A DNA stretch of 12,777 nt from Isohypsibius dastychi (taxonomy: Eukaryota > Tardigrada > Eutardigrada > Parachela > Isohypsibiidae). Every line of letters begins with the position of its first letter. The first letter of the stretch is position 1. The notes beneath the pieces are model-generated. The model ran no database searches. It had not been told where the DNA came from and saw nothing but the letters and a program-made list of their open reading frames with translations. Location of the stretch: NCBI GenBank assembly GCA_034696485.1, contig JAQIWT010001059.1, forward strand, positions 1-12,777, written 5' to 3'. This document shows, in pieces, positions 1 to 9,933 of the stretch. Both the position numbers and the translations under genes were made by a program.

Positions 1-1792
1 TGCCACGCCTGCTGGCGTTATCAGCAATTCGAGCCGTCAAATCGTTCCTCCAAGAAGTCTCCAGCCACGAAGAGACCACAGAGGGCTTCAGGTTAGCGAG
101 CTGTTCCCGAATCGTTTCACTGGGCGAACTCCAGTCGATCTGTAAAAACTTTTCAAGACGGTTAACAAAACGTCGCAACCAAGTACTCTTCCGTTTCCGG
201 GAAGTTTCGATCTGCTCAATCAACGCTAAATACAGTAGACTATCAGACGGCTTTTTCAAAATCTTTTTCAAAAAAGTCACTTGTGAACTAATCTGGCGAA
301 AAACGATGGGAACACAACCACAAATACATCGGATAGCATCCATGGGGAGACTTCGCTTCAAATTCAACAAACGGTACCAAAACTGCATCACATATTCATC
401 AATTACATCGGCAGGACCAAAAATTTCAACTCCGAAATTAGCGACGCTAGTGACCGAGGCTTCGAAAACTTTTTGCGCAGTTTTAACGGGTATTTCTGCA
501 CGAAAAGAATTCATCTTTCCAATAAAAGAGTAATAAGCTCGAGTAATTTTGGCTTGATGTGAACTCCGCGTCTTGCTCAAGTCACATTTATCGTTCAACA
601 CTAAACCAAGATAACGATATTCAGACACTTGCTCTAGAGCTTGACCGTTGACGGTCAGAGTAACATGATGACTCACACGGCTGTGACCTTTTACCACCAT
701 CACAAATGTTTTCTTGAGGTTGATAAGAAGGTTATTTTTTCGCGAGAATTCCGCAACAAGGTCAAGTGATTGCTGCAGTTCCACGGCAGTTTCAGAAAAC
801 ACAGCAAGGTCATCCGCAAATTTTAGCATGTGCAGTTGCTTATCACCAAGATTCACCAAAGATGACCGATTCAGTTCGACATGCCTACTTATATCATCAA
901 GATAAATTTCAAACAGAATTCCAGAGCAAGGGTCACCCTGCCTCACACCTTTTGACACTCGGTAGCTTTCTGATAAACTACCATTCCACTTCACTTTGTT
1001 TTCACCATTTTGGTATTGATACTGCAAAAATCTGAGAAGCATACTTGATGCTCCCTTCTCCCGCAAAATCGACCACAACTTTTCATGATTCACACAATCG
1101 AAAGCGCTAGAATAATCAACAAAAGCGATAAACAATTTCTTGTTACGACTCAGGGATTTTTCCATCAAAGTGTTCAAAATAAAAATTTGATCGTGCGTGC
1201 TTCGTCCTTTACGGTAGCCAGCTTGATCGTCATTCAAACCACACCACATTTCCATACGTTTCGCAATGACTGAAGACAACAACCTCATTAGAATTGGTAA
1301 CACAGTGACCGGGCGAAGATTCTCAACAGCGACTGTTTTACCCAATTTCAAGAAAGGAGTCAGGACACCAACAAGCCACTCTTTCGGAATGATTACGCTC
1401 GAATAAACCGAATAAAGGGCATGCCGCAAAATTTCACAGAACTGGTCATCGGCAGCGAGTTTTTTTATGAACTCAGCAGGGATAGCAGATTCACCACTGG
1501 AGCTATCAGAATTCAGATCGGAAAGAATTTGCCTTATTTCCAACCCAGTAAAGGGATCATCCAACACAGGAATATACAAGCAGTGAACATCTACCGCATT
1601 AAAAGACAACGGATGATTCTCCGTGACTAAAGCTTCAAAAAACAGCTTCACAGTCGGCATAGAAAGGTCAACCTCTTCACTCTTTGGTTTTACACTTTTT
1701 CCAAAACCCAGTCTGGCCCAAAACTCTTTTGGTCTGACGACACACAAACGCTCGCATTCAGTCCAGAACAGTGAGTTTTCTAATTTTCGGAG
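1..1792 (-). CDS. Reverse transcriptase of a non-LTR (LINE-like) retrotransposon, partial at both ends
   Basis: Read on the minus strand this is one open frame of about 597 codons with no internal stop. An in-frame stop (1793-1795) limits it upstream and it leaves the window downstream. It shows reverse-transcriptase blocks in order: QAGYRKGRSTHDQIFIL (about 1165-1225), FVDYSSAFDCVNH (about 1090-1125), GVRQGDP (about 925-950) and the catalytic FADD (809-820), followed by a thumb-like region with YRYLGLVLND. Known for the family: this enzyme copies element RNA into DNA at a nicked target. No endonuclease, RNase H or integrase is visible. The missing N-terminal endonuclease fits the usual 5' truncation of LINE copies. 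The post-RT region resembles CR1/jockey-type elements, but the clade is inference. With no start codon at the 5' border it is a dead-on-arrival copy, although its frame is undamaged, which suggests recent insertion. It is antisense to the genes to its right. Confidence 0.93.
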
Positions 1793-1832
1793 TTAATTTT
1801 CGGAGTCTAATTTTCGGAGTAATTTTCGTAGT
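1781..1832. repeat. Four-copy short tandem repeat at the 5' border of the LINE
   Basis: Four head-to-tail copies of a 13-base unit, taattttcggagt, lie at 1781-1793, 1794-1807 (one extra c), 1808-1820 and 1820-1832 (one change, cgg to cgt). The first copy is inside the RT reading frame, so the unit appears to come from the 5' end of the truncated element. It is followed by gtacgtacgtat. It marks the left-element/host junction approximately. Confidence 0.85.
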
Positions 1833-2499
1833 ACGTACGTATACATATTACGTAAAGTAAAGCTATAGTAATTAATTAGCAGTTAATGAAAAAATGTTTG
1901 TTGCTGGTAAAAGTACTTGATCTAAGGGATATGATATACATAATCCAATGAGTATAATAAACCGATTACTTAAATTTACTGAAGTACCGAAATTTGCCGG
2001 TTAGTTTTGATTGGATGCTGAACCAACTCTATCCAATTAGAACTACCAGCCTACGGCTATCACCATATACCGGCTGTCGCTCCATCAGCCTTACGGAATT
2101 CGGTCAGTTCTCTGACCGGTGGTTCAGAGTTCAGACTGGAGAATGTTGGCAGGGAGACAGAACATTCAAAATATCATTCCTCTCTCATTCATTTTCTTTA
2201 TGGACAGATCAGTGTATGTATTGATTATATGTCATAGTAAGCAGGACCTCGGAGAATTTCGTTATCGTGAGAAGTTTCACTCATATTACGTTGAATGGAA
2301 TCATTCATAGGTAATTATTTTTTTAAAATTTTATTTGAATATTTACTGCTCAACGCGGTCCAGTGGCGAACCAAACCTAGCAGCTTCGTGTTTGTGTTTG
2401 CCACGACGCGTATCATATGGCTATGACCATTTGATCGTTTTTAACAGAAAATAATTTCGAAACCAGCCCAGCGGAGAATTGGCAGCTTGAAGAAGAAAG
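1833..2499. other. Intergenic stretch between LINE and membrane-protein gene
   Basis: No reading frame here looks coding on either strand. The only structure I see is a short perfect hairpin at 2101-2118: cggtcag, loop ttct, ctgaccg. The promoter and 5' leader of the gene starting near 2500 should lie here, but I recognise no core element. Confidence 0.5.
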
Positions 2500-3806
2500 A
2501 TGCTCGATAAACAAGATCGTGATGCAGCCACCGAGCTACAAGCATCACCTTCGCATCACGTTTTTCAACACTGCGTTGACGTTGCCTCACGGATTGCAGC
2601 AAGTTCTTTGGCATTCTCGCTTATGGTTCATTTTTGGAATGCGTCTGAGTGGGCTACATGTCTTTAGAGGTGAGTCAGTTTCTCATACTGTACTCATAGC
2701 ATAGCAATTTTTTTAGGTAGACCATAGCGGGAGATAATAAGCAGTTTGCGTTTCTCATGATTCCAAATGATTCTGGTTCTCAGCTAACAACAATAGCTGG
2801 TATCACCAATAGCGGCAGCCTTGATGGCCTGTCACGGGTCACCAGAGTTATTTCCCAGATAAGCCGAGTGTTTCGAGACGCTGTAAAATAAAACTTTGCG
2901 TAGACGTGAAAAGTGCATTGTTCATTCTTTCAGGAACAGTGTTATTCATCCTTGATACACCCAGTACGGAGAATGCGAATCTCGAAGCTAGTCCATACAA
3001 GGCTGAAATGACCGAATATCTCTTCGAGTTGGTTCTGGCAGCATGTCTTTTGTACCTTATCCGCCATCAGTATTTTATGATGTTCCTATTGACTCATCTT
3101 TGCTATCGTAATGTTTGCTGTCAGCATAATGTGCGCAACCGTTTCAACCAAACGGCAGAATACTGCAGAACGTTGGGTTTCTACCTTCTATTCTACGGCA
3201 GCCTTGGGGTGATCCTCTGTTACTGGAGGTTACACATCAGGAATGTAAGTGATGCAATCCGAATACAGATGTTCAGAGCCACGTGGAAGAATTTTCGGTT
3301 TCAGCCAAATTTGCATAATTTGCAAATTAATTCGAAATTCATTTAGATCAATAGTTCTTTGTTAACTTTTGTAACGGGAATAATTATTAAGATCCATGAA
3401 CTTTCGTGGTTTTTCGTTTTTCTCAGAAACTCTAACACTCCAACTCTAACACTTTCCAGCCGAGATGAAATTATTTCTGCAATTGGTCGTTTAAAACTTC
3501 TTTTGCTGGATGTAAGAATACAGATCCGAATATTTCAGATATCGCTCGATATAATGTTTTCAATCTGTACATCATGTCTTGTTTCTGTGGTTCTAGCGTG
3601 CGGCGGAGTTGGAAATGGAAACCAGAGAAATTCGGAATGCGAAGAACTTTAAGGAGATTGTATTCGGGATCTCCTCTTTTCTCGCTGTGGCTTTCGGATC
3701 AGTGTTTGCATCCTTCAAATTTATCGACTGGAACTGCCAGCTTGATTCAGGATCAGACATTGCACCTTTGTATCTCCCGGCTCACTGCAAGAAGTGCCGC
3801 AACTAG
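2500..3806 (+). CDS. Unrecognised multi-exon gene, probable multi-pass membrane protein; frame uncertain
   Basis: I do not recognise this protein. Probable exons: 2500-2669 (ATG at 2500; donor ag/gtgagt), about 2721-2882, 2934-3228, 3460-3511 and 3597-3806 (stop TAG). The last three join in phase through acceptors ctttcag, ctttccag and ggttctag. Hydrophobic stretches include RIAASSLAFSLMV (exon 1), LFELVLAACLLYLI and LGFYLLFYGSLGVILCYW (exon 3) and FGISSFLAVAFGSVFASF (last exon). The last is preceded by a charged, helix-like stretch, ELEMETREIRNAKNFKE, and the protein ends CKKCRN. Problems: the exon 1 frame hits a stop at 2665-2667 just before the strong donor, the exon 2/3 phases do not match, and a second frame of exon 3 is also open over 3000-3090. 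The gene is therefore mis-modelled, has indels, or is decaying. The last exon is the most convincing part. Confidence 0.4.
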
Positions 3807-4270
3807 CTACGGTCCTTGCTGTCGCCAAGTCAGCTGGTATGACTGGCAGTTGTTTTTTTATTAGATAAATTCACTGAAGTTAAGTTGGAAATTGGGTCTG
3901 AGCTCTGAAGCGGCTCATTGTTATGTGACCTTTTGGCAGAGCAGAGCTTAGTTCTTACGCGGAAAACCAGGTCTTGTTTTTCGAACCATTGTTGTTAATG
4001 GACATTCAATTTTTTTAACCAAGCGATTCTACTACGGACGCGTTTTGCAATCGGTCAAGGTCGGTCAGTACGTGTGTTACAAGGACTATGAACGTTTTGG
4101 ATGACGAATTCTAACATTTCCGGTTAAACTGAAACAATCAGATTCTGCTGCAGACAGCGCTGTGCATGTTGCACGCCCTAGTTCGTAATCGCGATCTGCA
4201 TCCACTACAACACAAACTTGTGCTTTTCGCCAACTTCAAACAAAACGTCTGTGAGAACATAAACTTCCCA
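3807..4270. other. Intergenic stretch before the integrin gene
   Basis: No coding frame I can support. It should hold the 3' end of the left gene and the promoter of the integrin locus. A frame opens at an ATG at 4166 and continues into the integrin exon, but its first 35 codons are not hydrophobic and look like 5' leader. No clear polyadenylation signal or promoter element was found. Confidence 0.45.
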
Positions 4271-7200
4271 ATGGATAAAAGTACTATTTTCTTTCTTGTC
4301 GTCAGATCAGTCACTTGTTTTCAGATTGACCATCGCTCTGCGTCTATAATCCAACCTATAGACAATCAAAATGGTTCCATGTTTGGGTTTCCACGCGTAT
4401 TCTAGAATTCCAAAAGGGTGAGTCTGAATTGCATAACAATGAAGGAGTGGCCAGCTGGCCGGACCAGGAAAACTTTACTTGATCTCAACTTATGCAAGCG
4501 GACTTATTCCAGATTCTTAATTGGGGCACCATATGGAACTTCAGAGAATATACGAGCTAATCAGACAGGAGCCATACATTTTTTTGACGTACCAAGCGTT
4601 GATAGAGATGGACAATTTCAGATCGGATTGGGGAAACAGATATCATTTGATTCTGACGGGAAAAGACCACAAACGCGGGACATCGGTAAAATTATCTATT
4701 CGACAGCTTACAGTATTCGTTGATCGGCTTTGCGATTGCTACAAAAACATCGGGAGACATAGCGGTAATTGACATCCTCATAAGGATATCAATTTTCACC
4801 AAGAGAACCGATGGATCTGGATATAAGATTGATCAAAGCTACTTGAGGTCCACAACGAAAGGTCACTTGAGCTTTGATTTTTCAGGTTTGTGCACCTCGT
4901 CTCCAGACCTCGGAGAATCTGCCACAAGGTCCAAGACCGGACTATTTCGGTAATCCAACTGGTGGGTGCTTCATAACAACGGCTTCCGAAGCATTCAAAG
5001 ATTTCGGAAGAAGAAAGTGGGACAATGTCTTCCGGTTCTCAAAATATGGTGAGCATCACGAATTGATTTGTGGTGACAGACTCTACCGATGTTTTTGTTT
5101 CTAGATAACCAAGCCACTAATCCGGGTCCAACTGAAATGTTCAGTCGGGCATCTTCCAGCTTCTCCGCTAACTTTCCAAAAAAAGCCAGCTCACTTCTTA
5201 TCGGCGCACCCGGATATTTTGATGGCGTCGGTTCTGTGTCTCACAATAAATATTCTCTACTGCATCTCATGACGTTGAAGAAAAATACTGCTCCGATGAG
5301 GGAAGTTGTTATCTGGGATATTCGTTATCATCGGGGTATATTTTTGGAAATAGTACGGAGTACTATGTAGCCGGAATGCCACGAGCCAATTCTTCTGGGA
5401 TGGCAGCAATCTACTGGATTCCAAAAAACGGAAGATCAACATCTTCGGCATTTATGCATACCTTGCCGCATTCCTTTCTGCTGTTTCTGAGCGGCACTTA
5501 CTACAGCGAAAACTTTGAATACTCTGTGCTGGTTGTAGATATAAACAAAGATGGACGCGCAGATGTCATCGTCGGGGCTCCTAAACGCCGGACTCGATGA
5601 TGAAGGATTCGTTTACATTTTCTTGAGCCATACTGATTGGGTGAGCATCAAAAAAGATCACATTATTGGTTTTTGTAAATTTTGTATCTCGTTCTTGTTT
5701 GCAGGCGCGAACAGCTTTGAATACCGTTCTTCGTGCTGATCTGACCCCAAATTCGACATCTCTTTTTACATCCGCTCAATCAAGTACAACTGATCTGCAC
5801 TCTCACTTTGGAACATCTTTAGCTGAACTTGGTGACCTTAACGGCGATGGGTATCAAGGTACCCCTTCTTCAGCTTTTTGTTAAAAAGTATGTGCTTCAT
5901 TTGTGATCTGCTTAAACTTTAGATTTCGCGGTTGGCGCACCGTTCGGTGATGGCGGTTTTGTGACCGTTTATTACGGATCTGCATCGGGTGTCAATTTAA
6001 AATTCACGGAGCGAATTAGCTCTGAACAGCGTGGATTCGGATATTCTATTCTCGGGAACCTTGACGCGGGCGAAAATGGAGTGAATGGTTTGTCATTTTT
6101 CCGCCATTCATCATTTTACAAACCTCAACTGTCATCATATTTGGTTTAGACATGCTTGTTGGCAGCATTCTGGAAGATAAAGTACAGCAGTGTTGCTGAA
6201 AACCTTGAATACTGCAGCACGCTTGCAGACTTCCTTCGAAGTGCAGCTCTTGCCGAAGTAAGTGAACAAGAAAAGTGTCAGAATTAGAAAGAGAGACTTC
6301 TAGGACTGGGTTGTCAAAAACCTTTCTTTGTAGTACCGAAAAGTCGACAACAGAAATCAAACCGACTATCTTTAATAAAAACTTTGGCGGATCGACGAGA
6401 AACATATTTCAACCTCACTTTGACTGTAAGGATACTGCACTTTAATTTATTTGTTTCTGTTTAACCCCGTGTTGCCAAAAGGTCACAAACTCTGGACCCG
6501 AAGGGATTCCACGGCAGTTCTCAGCTCTTTGTTGATATTCCGACCCATTATAATAGACAACCGATATTCAAAATCGACAAAATAGCGGTACAGTATATTT
6601 TGTCAAAATTTTCGTTAAAGGAGTTTTGAAAAATGGAATTCTGCAATGAACTTTGTTTGTAGATTGATGGCGCCAACATTTTTTGTGTTACAAAGAGCAG
6701 TCTTTTGAATGCTGTTGGTATACAAAATATATTTTCCTTATCGAAAGCTGAAATGATAAATCGTTATTTGTACCAGATAAATAGCGTTTCTGTTTGTTTC
6801 TTGTTTTGATTTCACATTTTGATTTTGTTAAAACAGCGATGTGGAGATTTCGATGTATCTTGCGCTTCCTTCAATTGCAGCTTGCCTGAAGTTCAGCCTA
6901 AGAAGACCTTTGACGTGACAGTAGAAATGTCACTTCTCGAAGAATTCATGACGCAAGAAAAGCGAGACAAGGCAAAACTAGATACTTTGGTTGTCGATTC
7001 TAATATTGATAATTACAGTATTCCCTGTTAAAGTGAACACTGTACAGTATTACCGACGTCGGAGTTTTCGGATATACATCGGGCAGTAGATAATTCCTCG
7101 CCAATTTTATTAAAAGCACAAGTAAGCCTTTTTGCAGTATTAATATCTAAATGTTCGGGCATTGGATTTTTAATAGGTTTTCACCAACATCCGTATAGTC

Positions 7201-7503
7201 GTGAAAAATACATCAGTTCCCGTGTACATCTACATCGTAGTGATTTGCGGGTGCGCATTACTGCTCGAAATTATTGCAGTTTTGATGAGGATTGGATTCT
7301 TCAAAGTTCGTCGCCAGGAAGACGAAAACCGCGATCCAAGCCCTTTTGTACAAAATGCCGCTGTTGACGGGGCTTCCGACACAGATTATAGGCTTCAGAT
7401 GATAGGCGGCCCAGTGCTTCGTCGACATCGACCGGTTTTGAAACTGACTAATTGTTCATATTATTCTTCGACCGTGGAAAACATCACTGTGTTCGTGTTT
7501 TGA
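4271..7503 (+). pseudogene. Alpha integrin gene with stops, frameshifts and missing stalk domains (pseudogene or mis-assembled)
   Basis: Alpha integrins are type I membrane receptors that pair with a beta chain to bind matrix. ATG 4271 gives a short hydrophobic signal (FFLVVRSVTC), then GSMFGF of propeller blade 1. Exons: 4271-4417, 4499-4764, 4886-5048, 5105-5640, 5705-5858, 5923-6087, 6150-6257, 6334-6425, 6482-6587, about 6663-6713, 6837-7121, 7177-7503. FG-GAP hallmarks: FLIGAPYG, VCAPR (4886), LLIGAPGYF, DINKDGRAD (5538-5564), DLNGDGYQ/D (5834 on), DMLVGS (6150). Then calf-2 (TVTNSGPEG, IDGANIFC), membrane-proximal cysteines (6840-6900), helix VPVYIYIVVICGCALLLE and GFFK (7294-7305) with a cytoplasmic tail. 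Lesions: TAG 4403-4405; frame changes near 4690, 5245, 5582, 6180, in 6334-6425 and near 6503; TAA 7029-7031; most of the thigh and calf-1 is absent. Identity is certain; whether the lesions are biological is not. Confidence 0.88.
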
Positions 7504-7580
7504 TGATTCCATGGCACCATTCATTTTTCAGATATTGATCTGTGTGTTGTGGTTGATTCTTTGCTTCGAGGAAATTTTTG

Positions 7581-7586
7581 ATTAAA
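7581..7586 (+). promoter_or_regulatory. Possible polyadenylation signal (attaaa) of the integrin locus
   Basis: attaaa occurs 78 bases after the last integrin stop. It is a common variant signal, but single hexamers are frequent in AT-rich DNA. Confidence 0.3.
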
Positions 7587-7626
7587 TATTTCATGTGTCA
7601 TAAAGTATGAATACATTCAAAGTTAC

Positions 7627-7644
7627 AATACATGTACATGTATT
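7627..7644. repeat. Perfect 18-bp palindrome
   Basis: aatacatgtacatgtatt equals its own reverse complement. It lies in the presumed 3' flank of the integrin gene; no function can be inferred. Confidence 0.8.
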
Positions 7645-8106
7645 TAAATTATGTTAGAATTGCCACCGGAAATCATTACTTGTTGCTGTTGCTGTATAAT
7701 CAACCAATTAACAAAAATGGCTGTGACCTCTTTTACCGTCTGTACGTGAGGGCAGATGATTGTGGGATCGATTCCCGTCGTGATCGTGTTTTTAAATGTC
7801 GAACTCGAACTTTAAATCAATGAAATGTCGTTTATCGTATGAATATTTTTTTGTGCCTGCATTTTTCTCTGTTATTCTGTGTTCTAATCAATTTATAATG
7901 ATCTTCTCATTGTGAACGGGGTTTTGCCTCTCCGCTGTACTTTCGATATTACAGGTCACTTCCTGAATTTATTTCAGAGCTCTGCGGCACGAAATTCAGC
8001 AGGTCCTCCGTAACACAAGTGCAGAAGCCTTTTACATGTATCGAAATACATGACGTACTCACCGTGCGAGCGGTTGTCGGTTAAGTCAAGTCTCGAAACA
8101 TTTACT

Positions 8107-8225
8107 ATTAACGAATTTTATATAATAATATTATATTTAATAATTAATAATAATATTTAATATATTATATAATAATATATTATTTAATAATATAATAATT
8201 ATATAATAATATTAACGAATTTTAT
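8107..8225. repeat. Pure A/T tract flanked by 15-bp direct repeats
   Basis: attaacgaattttat is present at 8107-8121 and again at 8211-8225. The 89 bases between are only A and T, mainly permutations of taata/tatat. This is either a microsatellite-like expansion or a small duplication. It ends about 50 bases before the proposed LBX start codon, so it lies in the promoter or 5' leader. Confidence 0.85.
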
Positions 8226-8274
8226 CTTGGCGAAATTATTTTGACGGCTCAGCAAGTCAGACCGATATACCGAG

Positions 8275-9452
8275 ATGCCGGCAAGTACAGCCAGGAGCAA
8301 TAAAGAAGAAGATCTTCTCTGTTGCTCCTGGTACGTGCAGCCCACGCAGAAGACCACCTTCCTTCTCAGCTTCTCCTCCACCAGCTAATGTTAACGCTAA
8401 CCAACTGCAGGCACAATCCAGAGTCTTGTCACTCATCAACCGACTCATGGATATCGGTTGACAGTGACTCGAAATCGGAATCCGATCATATTGCCAAACA
8501 ATCTAGCCCGGAACCATCCCTCCTTCCTGCAAAAAAGAAATCAGCTTTTTTCATTGCGGATATTCTTGGAGATGATTTTACGACTAAAACGCCAGTTGCC
8601 CCTATTGTGCGTCCTTGGGATTTACCTCCGAATCAAAAGACGGCTTCTAAAAAGGCTGAAAAATCCAAAGCCAAAGGATCGCCATTGGATGCGCTGCTCA
8701 AAATGGCGAATAAAACTTATGAAGGATTAGAGAAGTCAGAAAAAAGACCCGCTAAAAAGACCCGCTAAGTTTTACCAAGTTTTAAATTTTACTCTATTTT
8801 ATTCAATAAATTAAGTAATTTTCGGCCGGTTTTCGAAGAAGTATCTTGAATTTCATCTTTTTTCTTTGTTGTAAAGGTCACCTGAGTCCGAATGTGGCGA
8901 GCAGCAACAACTCCTAAAACAGCAACGCCAAGAAAAAACGCAAATCGCGGACCACATTCACCAATCATCAAGTCTTTCAATTAGGTAAAACGAGAGCACG
9001 ATTAATATTTGGCACCCAGTTGGACAACTTCTAATATTTTTTTCTCGTCGAATTGCAGAACGCAGATTCCTCTGTCAGAAATATCTTTCGCCAGCCGACC
9101 GCGATGAAATTGCGAGCACTCTTGTACTGTCAAACGCTCAAGTAATTACATGGTAGGTTTTGTTTTCATGCTCGGCTTTTTACATGACACTTTTTCATCA
9201 TCATAACCAGCACATTATCGTTTTTTGATTATTGCAGGTTTCAAAACAGACGCGCAAAAGCAAGACTTGATCAGGTTTTTGTCGTTGACCGACTTGTAAA
9301 CTAACCGGTGTTTTTCTCTATTCGAGCAGATGAAGAGAGATCTGGAGGAACTGAAAAAAGATGTGACGGCAACGCGAATGCATACATTACAGAAGACGTT
9401 ATGTTTCTCTGATATTAATCTGTTATGTTTCTCTGACGTTATGTTTCTCTGA
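8275..9452 (+). CDS. LBX: Ladybird-type homeobox transcription factor (LBX), six exons
   Basis: LBX proteins bind DNA in the nucleus and specify muscle-precursor and neuronal fates. Exons: 8275-8330, 8411-8734, 8923-8984, 9059-9152, 9238-9274, 9330-9452. All five introns (80, 188, 74, 85, 55 bp) are GT-AG and keep phase. Exon 2 has an eh1-type Groucho motif, FFIADIL, and PLDALLKMANKTYEGLE, matching the conserved block before the LBX homeodomain. The homeodomain starts KKKRKSRTTFTNHQVFQLER, continues through QKYLSPADRDEIAS and has recognition helix AQVITWFQNRRAK; ITWFQNRRAK and YLSPADRD are LBX hallmarks. It then reads ARLDQ before MKRDLEELKKDV, which matches the segment that directly follows NRRAK in known LBX proteins. 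The C-terminal tail is short and made of small repeats. The first exon and the 8922 acceptor (weak pyrimidine tract; a stop at 8915-8917 rules out the stronger site at 8876) are the least certain parts. Confidence 0.87.
9398..9452 (+). repeat. Three copies of gttatgtttctctga at the LBX 3' coding end
   Basis: Identical 15-base copies lie at 9398-9412, 9422-9436 and 9438-9452. Copies 1 and 2 are read in the same frame as LCFSD. Copy 3 is read in another frame as VMFL and supplies the TGA stop. Confidence 0.88.
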
Positions 9453-9785
9453 TCACCTCCGGGCGAAATATCTTGTCCACTACAAAAGACTTAATTGATT
9501 AGCAAGAAGAATATTTATGATCTTTCGCAGAGTGATTATTTTCGTTGGCAACGTTGCCTTTTTCGTGTGACGTGACAGTACACTGGTTCAAACTTGAATT
9601 TATCTCCAACTGAGTCTGTGCTCGGACCTCTGACCCTTTTGGCAGCATTTACGCAGACCACTTTTGTCGAACTCCAAAAATATGTCTCTATCGGCTGATG
9701 TTATACCGGTAAATCTGGTGTAAACAAATCGCATGAGTCTTCGGCTGTTCCTAAAAGTTTATCATGATTTCCGTAGACTACAATG

Positions 9786-9812
9786 TACGATGTACGATTC
9801 TACGATGTACGA
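9786..9812. repeat. Two copies of tacgatgtacga
   Basis: Direct repeat at 9786-9797 and 9801-9812, separated by three bases. Probably simple slippage. Confidence 0.8.
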
Positions 9813-9933
9813 ACAAAGTTGACGAGGTCACAAAAGCGCGTTATTTTAGAAGAAAGGAAATTCAGTCGAATCATTAACTACCATTGCAGATGTAATTAAA
9901 TGAGACTGATATCAGTGACTTCATTCATAATGT

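Larger units (their letters stand above)
7504..8106. other. Intergenic stretch between integrin and LBX
   Basis: Probably holds the integrin 3' untranslated region, then spacer. I see no coding frame. It contains the 18-base palindrome at 7627-7644 and a small hairpin at 8035-8052 (catgtat, cgaa, atacatg). Confidence 0.5.

Noticed and set aside
306-1630. Several plus-strand ORFs of 60-90 codons
   Set aside because: All are shadows of the long minus-strand reverse-transcriptase frame.
6046-6405. 119-codon minus-strand ORF
   Set aside because: It lies opposite integrin exons 6-8, which have clear family motifs and splice sites on the plus strand.
4271-7503. Programmed ribosomal frameshifting or stop-codon reassignment explaining the integrin breaks
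   Set aside because: Breaks go in both directions with no common slippery motif, and RT, LBX and SF3B1 use the standard code without internal stops. Decay or read error is simpler.
7735-7795. Possible tRNA: ggatcgattcc resembles a tRNA B box
   Set aside because: There is no matching A box at the proper distance and no 7-bp acceptor stem can be drawn.
8735-8768. LBX exon 2 frame reading on to the TAA at 8766 as the true end of a short protein
   Set aside because: A GT donor at 8735 joins in phase to the homeodomain exons, and LBX proteins always continue into the homeodomain.
8789-8980. Minus-strand ORF and a plus-strand frame shadow in the LBX locus
   Set aside because: The plus strand here encodes the start of the LBX homeodomain; the others are chance openings.
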